DNA of 64,000 nt from NCBI RefSeq assembly GCF_000170795.1, contig NZ_ABCM01000004.1, positions 1-64,000 of the forward strand. The letters run 5' to 3'. This document shows, piece after piece, positions 50,677-59,040 of the stretch (position 1 is the first letter of the stretch; every line of letters begins with the position of its first letter). Source of the stretch: Pedobacter sp. BAL39 (GTDB lineage Bacteria; Bacteroidota; Bacteroidia; Sphingobacteriales; Sphingobacteriaceae). Both the position numbers and the translations under genes were made by a program. The notes under the pieces are model-generated. The model saw only the letters and a list, made by a program, of their open reading frames with translations, searched no databases and had not been told where the DNA came from.

Positions 50677-51855
50677 ATGAGTCATTTAAAACAATCTTTC
50701 AGCGTAAAGTTCGAATATCAGATTTATTTCAGTGCAGGCCTGTTCCAGCCTGAAAACCGGACATTTGCCGACTTCCTGAACATCAGACAGTCCAGCGCTT
50801 CCAGAAAAATCTTTTTTGTGGTGGACGAAGGAGTTGCTGCAGCACACCCTGAGCTGATCAACAACATAAAAACTTATTTCCAGCAACATCAGGAGGTGCA
50901 GCTCGTCGCCGACGTCATGGTGGTTCCCGGTGGGGAGCCCTCAAAAAACAGCACCGCCTTGTTTGATGAGCTGATTGCCGCTGTAAACACTTATGGCATC
51001 GACAGGCATTCCTTTGTTGCTGCCATTGGTGGTGGTGCCGTGCTTGACCTTGTGGGATATGCTTCGGCAGTAGCACACCGCGGCATCCGTCACATCCGCA
51101 TCCCGACGACCGTACTTTCACAAAACGATTCCGGCATAGGGGTAAAAAACGGGATCAACTACAGGGGCAAGAAAAACTTCCTGGGCACCTTTGCACCACC
51201 CGCAGCCGTATTTAATGATGAGCAGTTTCTGCTGACATTGAGCGACAGGGACTGGCGGTCGGGGATCTCTGAAGCCATTAAGGTCGCCCTGATCAAGGAC
51301 CTGCCTTTCTTTGAATGGATTGAAGCACATACTCATCAGCTGGCGGCACGCGATATGGAAACCATGAACTACCTGATCAAGCGTTGTGCACAACTGCACC
51401 TCGACCATATTGGTGGCGACGATCCTTTTGAAACCGGTTCCGCAAGACCCCTCGACTTTGGACATTGGAGTGCCCATAAGCTGGAGCAACTCAGCAACTT
51501 CGCCATCCTGCATGGAGAGGCGGTTGCTATGGGTATCGCGCTGGACAGCAGCTACTCTTATATCAAAGGGATGCTGACCGAAAGCCAGCTGCAACGCATT
51601 CTTAATGTATTACATGCCCTTTCTTTCGACATTTCCAACCCACTGATCCAGATCAGCAACAGCAATTCGGTCATCCTTACGGGATTAAAGGAGTTCCAGG
51701 AACACCTTGGCGGGCTGCTGACGATCACCCTCCTTACAGCACTCGGAGTAGGCAAAGAGGTGCATGAGATGGATGAGCAGCAGCTCATCGAAGCCAGCAA
51801 CTATGTGTCGGCATTTATGCTGGAAAAAACAGGCGTATCTACGATTAATCATTAA
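50677..51855 (+). CDS. eboD: EboD, 3-dehydroquinate-synthase-like protein
   Basis: 392 residues with the sugar-phosphate-cyclase fold: VPGGEPSKNSTALFDELIAA, AIGGGAVLDLVGYASAVAHR, IRIPTTVLSQNDSGIGVKNG, GKKNFLGTFAPPAAVFND and the metal/His region DFGHWSAHKLEQL with LHGEAVAMGIALD. It sits between eboC and eboE. Divergent from AroB, it probably cyclises a different sugar phosphate; this is the likely source of the cyclitol-like product of the pathway. Confidence 0.88.
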   Translation: MSHLKQSFSVKFEYQIYFSAGLFQPENRTFADFLNIRQSSASRKIFFVVDEGVAAAHPELINNIKTYFQQHQEVQLVADVMVVPGGEPSKNSTALFDELIAAVNTYGIDRHSFVAAIGGGAVLDLVGYASAVAHRGIRHIRIPTTVLSQNDSGIGVKNGINYRGKKNFLGTFAPPAAVFNDEQFLLTLSDRDWRSGISEAIKVALIKDLPFFEWIEAHTHQLAARDMETMNYLIKRCAQLHLDHIGGDDPFETGSARPLDFGHWSAHKLEQLSNFAILHGEAVAMGIALDSSYSYIKGMLTESQLQRILNVLHALSFDISNPLIQISNSNSVILTGLKEFQEHLGGLLTITLLTALGVGKEVHEMDEQQLIEASNYVSAFMLEKTGVSTINH

Positions 51856-51857
51856 CG

Positions 51858-53060
51858 ATGAAGTTAAACACCGGTCATCTGACCTACTGTACCAATATAC
51901 ACTCCGGCAAAAACTGGGCGGAGGATTTTGAAATCTTAAAACACGACTTTCCGGCCATCAAATCAATGGTGGCACCCCGGCAAGCGCTGGGCCTTGGCCT
52001 GAGGTTGTCACATGAGGCGAGTTTATCACTCAGCAGTCCGGAGGAAATGGCGACCTTCAAAGCATGGCTGCAGCAGCAGGATGCCTACATATTTACCATG
52101 AACGGCTTCCCTTACGGAGCGTTTCACCACGCTGTCGTGAAGGCTGAAGTACATGCGCCCGACTGGACCACTGAAGCGCGGCTGTCGTATACGCTGCGCC
52201 TTTTTGACCTGTTGGCGCAACTGCTTCCTGCAGGAATGGATGGTGGCATTTCCACCTCCCCACTCACTTACCGCTATTGGTTTAGTGAGCAGGAGACCTT
52301 TGCTGAGGCACGAAAAACGGCTACGGCAAACCTCATTAAGGTGATCAAAAGACTTGCTGAGCTGGAACGCGAAACCGGAAAGCTGATGCACCTGGATATG
52401 GAACCAGAGCCAGATGGGATGCTCGAAACCGGCAGGGAGTTTATCGACTGGTTTGAACAGGACCTGCTGCCAGCCGGCATTCCGGTACTGGCCGAAGCCC
52501 TTCAGATTGATCATGCAGCAGCAGCTGTACTCGTCAGAAGACACCTGTGCCTGTGTTACGATGTCTGCCACTTTGCGATGGGCTACGAGGATCACGAAGC
52601 CGTGCTACAGGAGCTCAATGAAAAAGGCATCCAGATTGGAAAGATACAGATCAGCGCAGCCCTGAAGGCTGAGTTTAGAGGCGACAGAGATAAGATTAAA
52701 GCGGCGTTTAGTGCCTTTAATGAGCCAACCTACCTGCACCAGGTGGTAGCCAGAAAAGAGGATGGGGAGTTACTGCGCTACCGCGACTTACCTGAAGCAC
52801 TGCAGGACTTCAGCCATGATGGCGTATCGGAATGGCGCTCACATTTCCATGTACCCATTTCGGTAAAGGAAATCGGCCCGCTTCAATCCACACAGGACGA
52901 CATTGTTGCTGTTCTGAAGCTGCAGGAATCGTCACCTTTCACCAACCATCTGGAAGTGGAGACCTACACCTGGGAAGTACTTCCTGAACAATTGAAACTT
53001 CCAATTACAGAGAGCATCAGCAATGAGCTCAACTGGGTAAAAAACAACCTATCCTCTTAA
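51858..53060 (+). CDS. eboE: EboE, metabolite-traffic TIM-barrel protein
   Basis: 400 residues starting 2 bases after the eboD stop: MKLNTGHLTYCTNIHSGKNW. It shows an AP-endonuclease-2/xylose-isomerase-like barrel: DGGISTSPLTYRYWFSEQET, GKLMHLDMEPEPDGMLETGR, HLCLCYDVCHFAMGYEDHEA and QIGKIQISAALKAEFRGDRD. Metal ligands Glu/His/Asp are plausible. Its family name (metabolite traffic protein EboE) reflects its context; the reaction is unknown. Confidence 0.88.
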   Translation: MKLNTGHLTYCTNIHSGKNWAEDFEILKHDFPAIKSMVAPRQALGLGLRLSHEASLSLSSPEEMATFKAWLQQQDAYIFTMNGFPYGAFHHAVVKAEVHAPDWTTEARLSYTLRLFDLLAQLLPAGMDGGISTSPLTYRYWFSEQETFAEARKTATANLIKVIKRLAELERETGKLMHLDMEPEPDGMLETGREFIDWFEQDLLPAGIPVLAEALQIDHAAAAVLVRRHLCLCYDVCHFAMGYEDHEAVLQELNEKGIQIGKIQISAALKAEFRGDRDKIKAAFSAFNEPTYLHQVVARKEDGELLRYRDLPEALQDFSHDGVSEWRSHFHVPISVKEIGPLQSTQDDIVAVLKLQESSPFTNHLEVETYTWEVLPEQLKLPITESISNELNWVKNNLSS

Positions 53061-53070
53061 AACGTCCACA

Positions 53071-54426
53071 ATGAAGAAGACCGTAGTTATAGATGTTGTC
53101 GGTTTATCGGCAAACCTGATTGGAAAACACACCCCTTTTCTGGAAGCCTACAGCAAAAAGAAAAACCTGAGTAGCATTGCCCCGATGTTGCCTGCGGTGA
53201 CCACCGCGGTACAGTCGACCTACCTGACCGGCAAACTGCCTTCTGCACATGGCGTAGTGGGGAACGGATGGTACGACCATACCGATGCTGAAGTGAAGTT
53301 CTGGAAACAGTCCAATAAATTGGTGCAATCAGATAAAATCTGGGATAAGGCTAAAAAGGAAGACCCCTCATTTACCTGCGCCAATATGTTCTGGTGGTAC
53401 AACATGTACTCGAACGCTGATTACTCGGTCACGCCCAGGCCAAACTACCTTGCCGATGGACGCAAACTGCCGGATTGTTATTCACACCCGGCATCGCTCA
53501 GGGACGTGCTTCAGGAGAAACTCGGACAGTTTCCCCTGTTTCAGTTCTGGGGACCCGGAGCGAACATTAAATCTTCTAAATGGATTGCAGAAGCCTCAAA
53601 GATCAATGAGGTCATGCACAACCCTACCCTAACCCTGATTTATCTGCCGCATCTCGACTATTGTCTGCAGAAGTTTGGTCATGACTTTGACAAGATCGGC
53701 AAAGAGCTAACCGAAATTGACACGCTCGTTCAGGATCTGGTTACGTTTTATGAGGAACGCAATGCAAATGTGATCATCCTTTCAGAGTATGGCATCAACC
53801 CGGTCAATCATCCCATCCACCTCAACCGGATTTTCAGGGAACACGGACTATTACAGATTCGTGTGGAACGAGGGCTGGAGCTGTTGGATGCGGGTGCCTC
53901 TAAAGCTTTTGTAGTAGCCGACCATCAGGTGGCACATGTATACATTAATGATGCTTCGGTACGTGAACAGGTGCAGCAGATCTTAAAAAGTACTCCTGGT
54001 ATTGCATTGATACTGGATGAAGAGGGGAAGCATAAACATGGCATAAACCATGAACGGGCAGGAGATTTTGTGCTGATGGCCGAAACAGAAAGCTGGTTTA
54101 CCTACTATTTCTGGCTGGATGATGCATTGGCTCCTGATTATGCAAGATGTGTAGACATCTTTAAGAAACCTGGATATGATCCTGTGGAGATGTTTATGTC
54201 TTCCAAAGGAAGGGCTGCATACAAGTTATTACGCAAGAAAGCAGGGTTCCGTTATGTAATGGATGTAATCCCACTTGACGCCACGTTAATCAAAGGATCG
54301 CATGGTGCAACAAACACTGCTGAAGGTTTTCATCCAGTACTGATCAGCGACCAGAAGCCAGAGGCTAAGTTCGTCGCTACAGATGTATTTGATGTGATCT
54401 GGAACAGCCTGACCGCAAAGGTTTAG
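53071..54426 (+). CDS. eboF: EboF, alkaline-phosphatase / nucleotide-pyrophosphatase superfamily
   Basis: 451 residues. MLPAVTTAVQSTYLTGKLPS contains the Thr nucleophile region of type I phosphodiesterases, followed by AHGVVGNGWYD. Further metal ligands are in LIYLPHLDYCLQKFGHDF, VIILSEYGIN and DATLIKGSHGATNTAEGFHP. No signal peptide, so probably cytoplasmic. It lies 10 bases after eboE and closes the operon. Confidence 0.88.
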   Translation: MKKTVVIDVVGLSANLIGKHTPFLEAYSKKKNLSSIAPMLPAVTTAVQSTYLTGKLPSAHGVVGNGWYDHTDAEVKFWKQSNKLVQSDKIWDKAKKEDPSFTCANMFWWYNMYSNADYSVTPRPNYLADGRKLPDCYSHPASLRDVLQEKLGQFPLFQFWGPGANIKSSKWIAEASKINEVMHNPTLTLIYLPHLDYCLQKFGHDFDKIGKELTEIDTLVQDLVTFYEERNANVIILSEYGINPVNHPIHLNRIFREHGLLQIRVERGLELLDAGASKAFVVADHQVAHVYINDASVREQVQQILKSTPGIALILDEEGKHKHGINHERAGDFVLMAETESWFTYYFWLDDALAPDYARCVDIFKKPGYDPVEMFMSSKGRAAYKLLRKKAGFRYVMDVIPLDATLIKGSHGATNTAEGFHPVLISDQKPEAKFVATDVFDVIWNSLTAKV

Positions 54427-54463
54427 GTCAGGCTGAGGCCATAGGCGTATTTTCGACTACTCC

Positions 54464-55915
54464 TTAATTAACAGGAACCAATTTATATATGGTGCCCGGT
54501 GATTCAACAGCAATGTAGATAAACCCGTCAGGTGCCATTCGGACATCCCTGAGTCTGCCAATATTTTTAAAGAGAATCTCTTCTTCTACTACTTTGTTGT
54601 TTTTGATTACAGATCTGTTCAGGTATTGGAAACGCAGGGATCCGGTAAGGAGGTTTCCTTCCCATCCTTTGTATTTGTTGCCGGTCACGAAAGCCATTCC
54701 ACTCGGTCCGATAGAAGGGATCCAATAATGTATGGGAGCAGTAATGCCCTCCTTCTCAGAAATGCTACTGATGATTTTACCGTTATAATTGATGCCGTAG
54801 GTAGCAACAGGCCAGCCATAATTGCTGCCTGGTTTGATGATGTTGATCTCATCCCCGCCTCTTGGTCCATGCTCATTCTCCCAGATTTCCCCGGTTACGG
54901 GATGAATGGTCAGTCCTTGCGGATTGCGGTTTCCATAAGTGTAAATCGAGGTTTGTGCATCTTTGACCTTCACAAAGGGATTGTCGGACGGAATGCTGCC
55001 ATCACTTTTGATGCGGTGGATTTTTCCAAGGGCATTACCTTTAATTTCCTGTGGGTTTTGCTTTTCATTGCCACGTTCACCAACGGAGAAGTACAGGTAC
55101 CCGTCTTTGCCGAACTGCATCCTCGAACCATAATGATGTTGCGTACGCTGCCATGGCATGGCGACAAAAATGTCCTGCTGCGCGGTCAGCTGATCATCTT
55201 CCAATCTCGCCTTCAGGATTGCCGTTGTCGCCAGCAGCGTGCCGTTTTCATTTTTAAATTTAGCGTAAGACAGGTAAATGGTTTTGTTGCTGGCAAATGC
55301 AGGATCAAGGATGACATCCATGAGGCCGCCTTGTCCGCGGTTGAGCACTTCCGGTGCGCCACTGATGGCATGGAGGCTACGGTCGGTCCCTACCCTGTAA
55401 AACTTACCATTTCGGTCAGTGACCAGCAACTCTCCTTTTGGGAGAAAAGCCATTCCCCAGGGTACATCCATTCCAGTTGCAACGGTATCCAAACGAATGC
55501 TGCCCGTCTTTGTTTTGAAGAGGTTACTTGACGGTTTATTGTTATCCGCGTAGCGGTCTACATTTTTGATCCCGGTCAGGATGTAATCGGCAAGCTCATT
55601 GATTTCCTTATCGGTGAAAGTGGAATCGAATGATGGCATGCCATCATTAGCATTACCATGTTTGATGGTATTGAAAAGATCTTCTTTTTTATTGCCATGT
55701 TTCCATTGCCGGTCTACAAAAGCATCCATTTTCTCGCCATGGCAACCGCTGCAGTAGGTGCGGTAGTTTTCGGCAGGCAGGTCTTTGCCAGGCAGCACTT
55801 CTGCGGGCAATGTTTTATGCAAGGGCTGGTGCGCCGTATTTTGCTGCTGTGTATAGCTGAGGTAGCCACCCGTCAGGGCAGCAAGAACCAGCGTTGTTCC
55901 AACATATTTAATCAT
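54464..55915 (-). CDS. PQQ-type soluble sugar dehydrogenase with N-terminal cytochrome c domain
   Basis: 483 residues. After the signal anchor (YVGTTLVLAALTGGYLSYTQ) a cytochrome c domain has haem motif CSGCH and the distal Met region NDGMPSFDSTFTDKEINELA. A glucose/sorbosone dehydrogenase propeller follows: LDTVATGMDVPWGMAFLPKG, GQGGLMDVILDPAFASNKTI, THHYGSRMQFGKDGYLYFSV-like strands and NEHGPRGGDEINIIKPGSNY. It oxidises aldoses in the periplasm and passes electrons to the fused haem. No PQQ synthesis genes are in the window. It is convergent with eboF. Confidence 0.9.
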   Translation of the reverse strand: MIKYVGTTLVLAALTGGYLSYTQQQNTAHQPLHKTLPAEVLPGKDLPAENYRTYCSGCHGEKMDAFVDRQWKHGNKKEDLFNTIKHGNANDGMPSFDSTFTDKEINELADYILTGIKNVDRYADNNKPSSNLFKTKTGSIRLDTVATGMDVPWGMAFLPKGELLVTDRNGKFYRVGTDRSLHAISGAPEVLNRGQGGLMDVILDPAFASNKTIYLSYAKFKNENGTLLATTAILKARLEDDQLTAQQDIFVAMPWQRTQHHYGSRMQFGKDGYLYFSVGERGNEKQNPQEIKGNALGKIHRIKSDGSIPSDNPFVKVKDAQTSIYTYGNRNPQGLTIHPVTGEIWENEHGPRGGDEINIIKPGSNYGWPVATYGINYNGKIISSISEKEGITAPIHYWIPSIGPSGMAFVTGNKYKGWEGNLLTGSLRFQYLNRSVIKNNKVVEEEILFKNIGRLRDVRMAPDGFIYIAVESPGTIYKLVPVN

Positions 55916-56104
55916 AAACTAAGGCTTAGGGTGTTTGTTGAAGCCAATTTAAGCATTTGAGGAGCCGCATTTCAGAAAACAGAAAAAATAATCGTAAAAT
56001 AGTTGTGCGTTTTGCAATGCATCACGATTTATTATCAGCGAGCTCACAATTTATTAATAATCGAAGACCTAAATTTGTCGCTTAATTTATTAACACCACC
56101 AAAC

Positions 56105-58489
56105 ATGGATTCCAGAAGATCATTCTTAAAGAAAGCGGCCTTATTATCTGGCGCAGCCGTAGCACCCAACGTCATTCCCATGTCCATCCAAAAAGCAATG
56201 GCCATCAGTGCTGATCCGGGCACTACATTTTACGATGCCGAGCATGTCGTCTTTCTGATGCAGGAGAACAGGTCTTTTGATCATATGTTTGGTAAGCTGA
56301 AAGGAGTACGTGGTTTCAATGACCCCCGCAGTTTCAGCCTTCCCGACCTGAACAAGGTCTGGATGCAAAAAGATAAAGACGGCAAAACCTACGCACCTTT
56401 TCATATCGACATCAATAAGACAAAGATCACCTGGCAGGGTGGCTTGCCACACTCCTGGAACGACCAGCTGGCAGCCCGCAATGGCGGTAAGTATGACCAT
56501 TGGATCGAGGCGAAGACACACATGTGCCTTGGACATTATGACCGTACCGATGTTCCTTTCTACTATGCCATGGCTGACGCTTTCACAATCTGTGACCATC
56601 ACTTCTGCTCCTCACTGACAGGCACCACACCAAACAGGTTATTTTTCTGGACAGGCACCATCCGCCCTGAGCAGAACGGCACCTCAGTAGCTGCGGTCAA
56701 TAATTCACAGGCAGAATCCAGGGATAATGTCTTCATCGACTGGGACACTTTTCCTGAATTGCTGGAAGACCATGATGTAAGCTGGAAGATCTATCAGAAT
56801 GAAATCTGGACGGCAGACCTGAAGGGAGATACGGTAGACGACTGGTTGGGCAACTATGGCGACAACGCCATTGAGTACGTCAAACGTTACCATGTAAAGC
56901 TGTCGGCATATTTCAGAAAAAATGGTGATGCCACAGCAAAGCCAGCACTGACAGCTGCAGAAGTAACCGCAAAATATAACGCGCTGACAGAAAGAGAAAA
57001 GAACCTGATCGACAAAGCGTTCGCGACCAACATTAATGCCCCGGAGAACTACCTGGAGCTGGCTCCTTTTACCTTCAACAACGATCTGGGTACAGAGGAA
57101 ACGTTAAACATCCCGAAAAACGACATATTTCATCAGTTCAGGGCTGATGTAGACAATGGAAACCTGCCAACGGTATCCTGGCTGGTGGCCCCACAGCGTT
57201 TCTCGGACCATACCAGCTCGCCGCTATACGGCACCTGGTATGTGTCTGAAGCCATCGACATCCTGACTAAAAATCCGGAGGTATGGAAGAAGACCATTTT
57301 CATTCTCACTTACGATGAGAATGATGGTTATTTCGACCATATTCCTCCTTATGTAGTCCCTAAACCAGGCGATGAACAATCGGGTAAGGTCTCTGCGAAG
57401 ATCGACACCGCTGCGGATTACGAACTGACGAAAGACAGCCCAATCGGACTGGGCTACCGTGTGCCGATGCTGATTGCCTCGCCATGGAGCAAAGGTGGTT
57501 ATGTCAACTCGCAGGTTTTTGACCATACCTCCTGCCTGATGTTTCTTGAAAACTTTCTCGCAAAAAAAACAGGTAAACAGATCAGAAGCAAAAACATCAG
57601 CAGCTGGCGACGTGCCATTTGCGGCGACCTAAGTTCAGCTTTCAGGCCTGCAAAAGCTGATGTGTCCAACCCTGTAACGCCATTGAAGCGCGAAGAGGTC
57701 ATCACAGGAATACAGAACGCCAGACACCGTCCGGCACAGGTAAAGCCAGATCCGCTGACCGCCGCGGAAATCAGTGCGATCAATTCATATCCCTCGTTTG
57801 CTGAACAGTCGCCCTCGGCCATGCCGAAGCAGGAAAGGGGTACAAAACCGGCATGTGCACTTCCTTATGAACTGTTTGCCGACTGTAGCCTGAATGCAGG
57901 GGCAAAGCAACTGGAGCTCCAGCTGGGCAGCGCCAAAGGTAGCTTTGGACAAGCGCAGGTACCTGCAGGGGCACCTTTCCTGGTGTTTAGCAAAAAGCCC
58001 TACCAGGGTAAAACAGGCAAAACATGGTCGTATGCCGTGGTGGCTGGGGATCAGCTGAATGACCACTTTGACTTGGCCTCATTTGATCAGCAACACTACC
58101 AGCTTTGCATCAGCGGCCCCAATGGCTTCTTCAGAGAATGTCAGGGTGACATCAAAGACCCTTTGCTGACCATCTCCTGCCTTTATGACAATAAGGGTTT
58201 GCTGATGAAGAAAAAAACCGGGAACGTAGAGCTGCTGCTTGAGAACAAAGGCGATACCGCACTTACGGTAAATATCACCGACGACATCTATAGAAACCAG
58301 CGATCGCAGGAAATCATCCTGACTGCAAAAAGTAGCAAGAGACTGATCATCAGTCTTCAGAAAAGCGCAGGTTGGTATGATTTTAAAATCAGTCTAAAAG
58401 GCAACGAACAATATAGCAGGCATTATGCAGGTCACGTAGAGACCGGCGAAGAATCGATTACAGATCCATACATGGCCGGAATACTCTAA
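56105..58489 (+). CDS. Phosphocholine-type phospholipase C, Tat-exported
   Basis: 794 residues from the ATG at 56105; the upstream frame start at 56003 is rejected because the Tat motif SRRSFLKK lies directly after Met at 56105. The phosphoesterase domain has HVVFLMQENRSFDHMFGKLK, GLPHSWNDQLAARNGGKYDH, LTGTTPNRLFFWTGTIRPEQ and FILTYDENDGYFDHIPPYVV. Two C-terminal beta domains of the DUF756 type follow (about residues 590-770). It hydrolyses phosphatidylcholine or sphingomyelin in the periplasm or outside. It may serve in phosphate or lipid scavenging. Confidence 0.92.
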   Translation: MDSRRSFLKKAALLSGAAVAPNVIPMSIQKAMAISADPGTTFYDAEHVVFLMQENRSFDHMFGKLKGVRGFNDPRSFSLPDLNKVWMQKDKDGKTYAPFHIDINKTKITWQGGLPHSWNDQLAARNGGKYDHWIEAKTHMCLGHYDRTDVPFYYAMADAFTICDHHFCSSLTGTTPNRLFFWTGTIRPEQNGTSVAAVNNSQAESRDNVFIDWDTFPELLEDHDVSWKIYQNEIWTADLKGDTVDDWLGNYGDNAIEYVKRYHVKLSAYFRKNGDATAKPALTAAEVTAKYNALTEREKNLIDKAFATNINAPENYLELAPFTFNNDLGTEETLNIPKNDIFHQFRADVDNGNLPTVSWLVAPQRFSDHTSSPLYGTWYVSEAIDILTKNPEVWKKTIFILTYDENDGYFDHIPPYVVPKPGDEQSGKVSAKIDTAADYELTKDSPIGLGYRVPMLIASPWSKGGYVNSQVFDHTSCLMFLENFLAKKTGKQIRSKNISSWRRAICGDLSSAFRPAKADVSNPVTPLKREEVITGIQNARHRPAQVKPDPLTAAEISAINSYPSFAEQSPSAMPKQERGTKPACALPYELFADCSLNAGAKQLELQLGSAKGSFGQAQVPAGAPFLVFSKKPYQGKTGKTWSYAVVAGDQLNDHFDLASFDQQHYQLCISGPNGFFRECQGDIKDPLLTISCLYDNKGLLMKKKTGNVELLLENKGDTALTVNITDDIYRNQRSQEIILTAKSSKRLIISLQKSAGWYDFKISLKGNEQYSRHYAGHVETGEESITDPYMAGIL

Positions 58490-58547
58490 ATCCCTGCCAC
58501 CGATACAATTTGACGCATTGAAATCCTGCGCAAATGAAAAAACCAAA

Positions 58548-58570
58548 GGAAGGCGTCTCAGACGCTTTCC
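58548..58570. terminator. Bidirectional terminator between the phospholipase and a small membrane gene
   Basis: GGAAGGCGTC / GACGCTTTCC with a 3-base loop and one G-T pair. T-rich tracts follow on both strands (TCTTCTTGTTTTT on plus, TTTGGTTTTTTC on minus). It overlaps the last codons of the minus-strand gene. Confidence 0.65.
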
Positions 58571-58800
58571 TCTTCTTGTTTTTCAGGCTCCAGTTCTACA
58601 CATCCTTCTTTGTCCTTTTTAGCAAAAAGAATCGGATACATGAACATCAGCGCACCGGCTATAAAAAAGAATCCGGCGAGCTCCAATACGTAAATACTGG
58701 CATCTATCTTATTGACATTCATAACTTTATATACCACCAGCGCCACTATTCCCAGAATAATTGCAATGAGGGCTTTTTGGAGTTTCAGGATTTTGATCAT
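58558..58800 (-). CDS. Small two-helix membrane protein (80 aa)
   Basis: Starts at MIKILKLQKALIAIILGIVA (58800); the longer frame from 58839 adds a non-hydrophobic piece and is less likely. Two transmembrane helices (IAIILGIVALVVYKVMNVNK, YVLELAGFFFIAGALMFMYP) and an acidic tail ELEPEKQEEESV. It is a conserved-looking Sphingobacteria-type hypothetical; function unknown. Confidence 0.65.
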   Translation of the reverse strand: MIKILKLQKALIAIILGIVALVVYKVMNVNKIDASIYVLELAGFFFIAGALMFMYPILFAKKDKEGCVELEPEKQEEESV

Positions 58801-59003
58801 GACGTGGGAAGTTAAGGATATGTGTTCAAACTTATACAAAAATCAATCCAACATCATTATTCGTCCAATGTGTATAAAGATTGGCCAAGATATCTTCTAT
58901 TTTTTTCCTATTTTACCGCCCAAATTTATGACGACCATAAGTTTGCAGGGACAAGTTAGCTTTTATGATAATGAGAAGACTATCATTTTTGAATCTAAAA
59001 ATG

Positions 59004-59011
59004 TACCTTTG
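59004..59011 (+). promoter_or_regulatory. Candidate -7 element of ileS (TACCTTTG)
   Basis: An exact TAnnTTTG match 29 bases before the ileS ATG. No TTG is found at the usual -33 position. Confidence 0.5.
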
Positions 59012-59040
59012 CACACTTAATTTTTTGAGATACTTGATTG

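Noticed and set aside
54626..55531. 301-codon plus-strand frame opposite the sugar dehydrogenase
   Set aside because: Antisense shadow of a gene with clear haem and propeller motifs.
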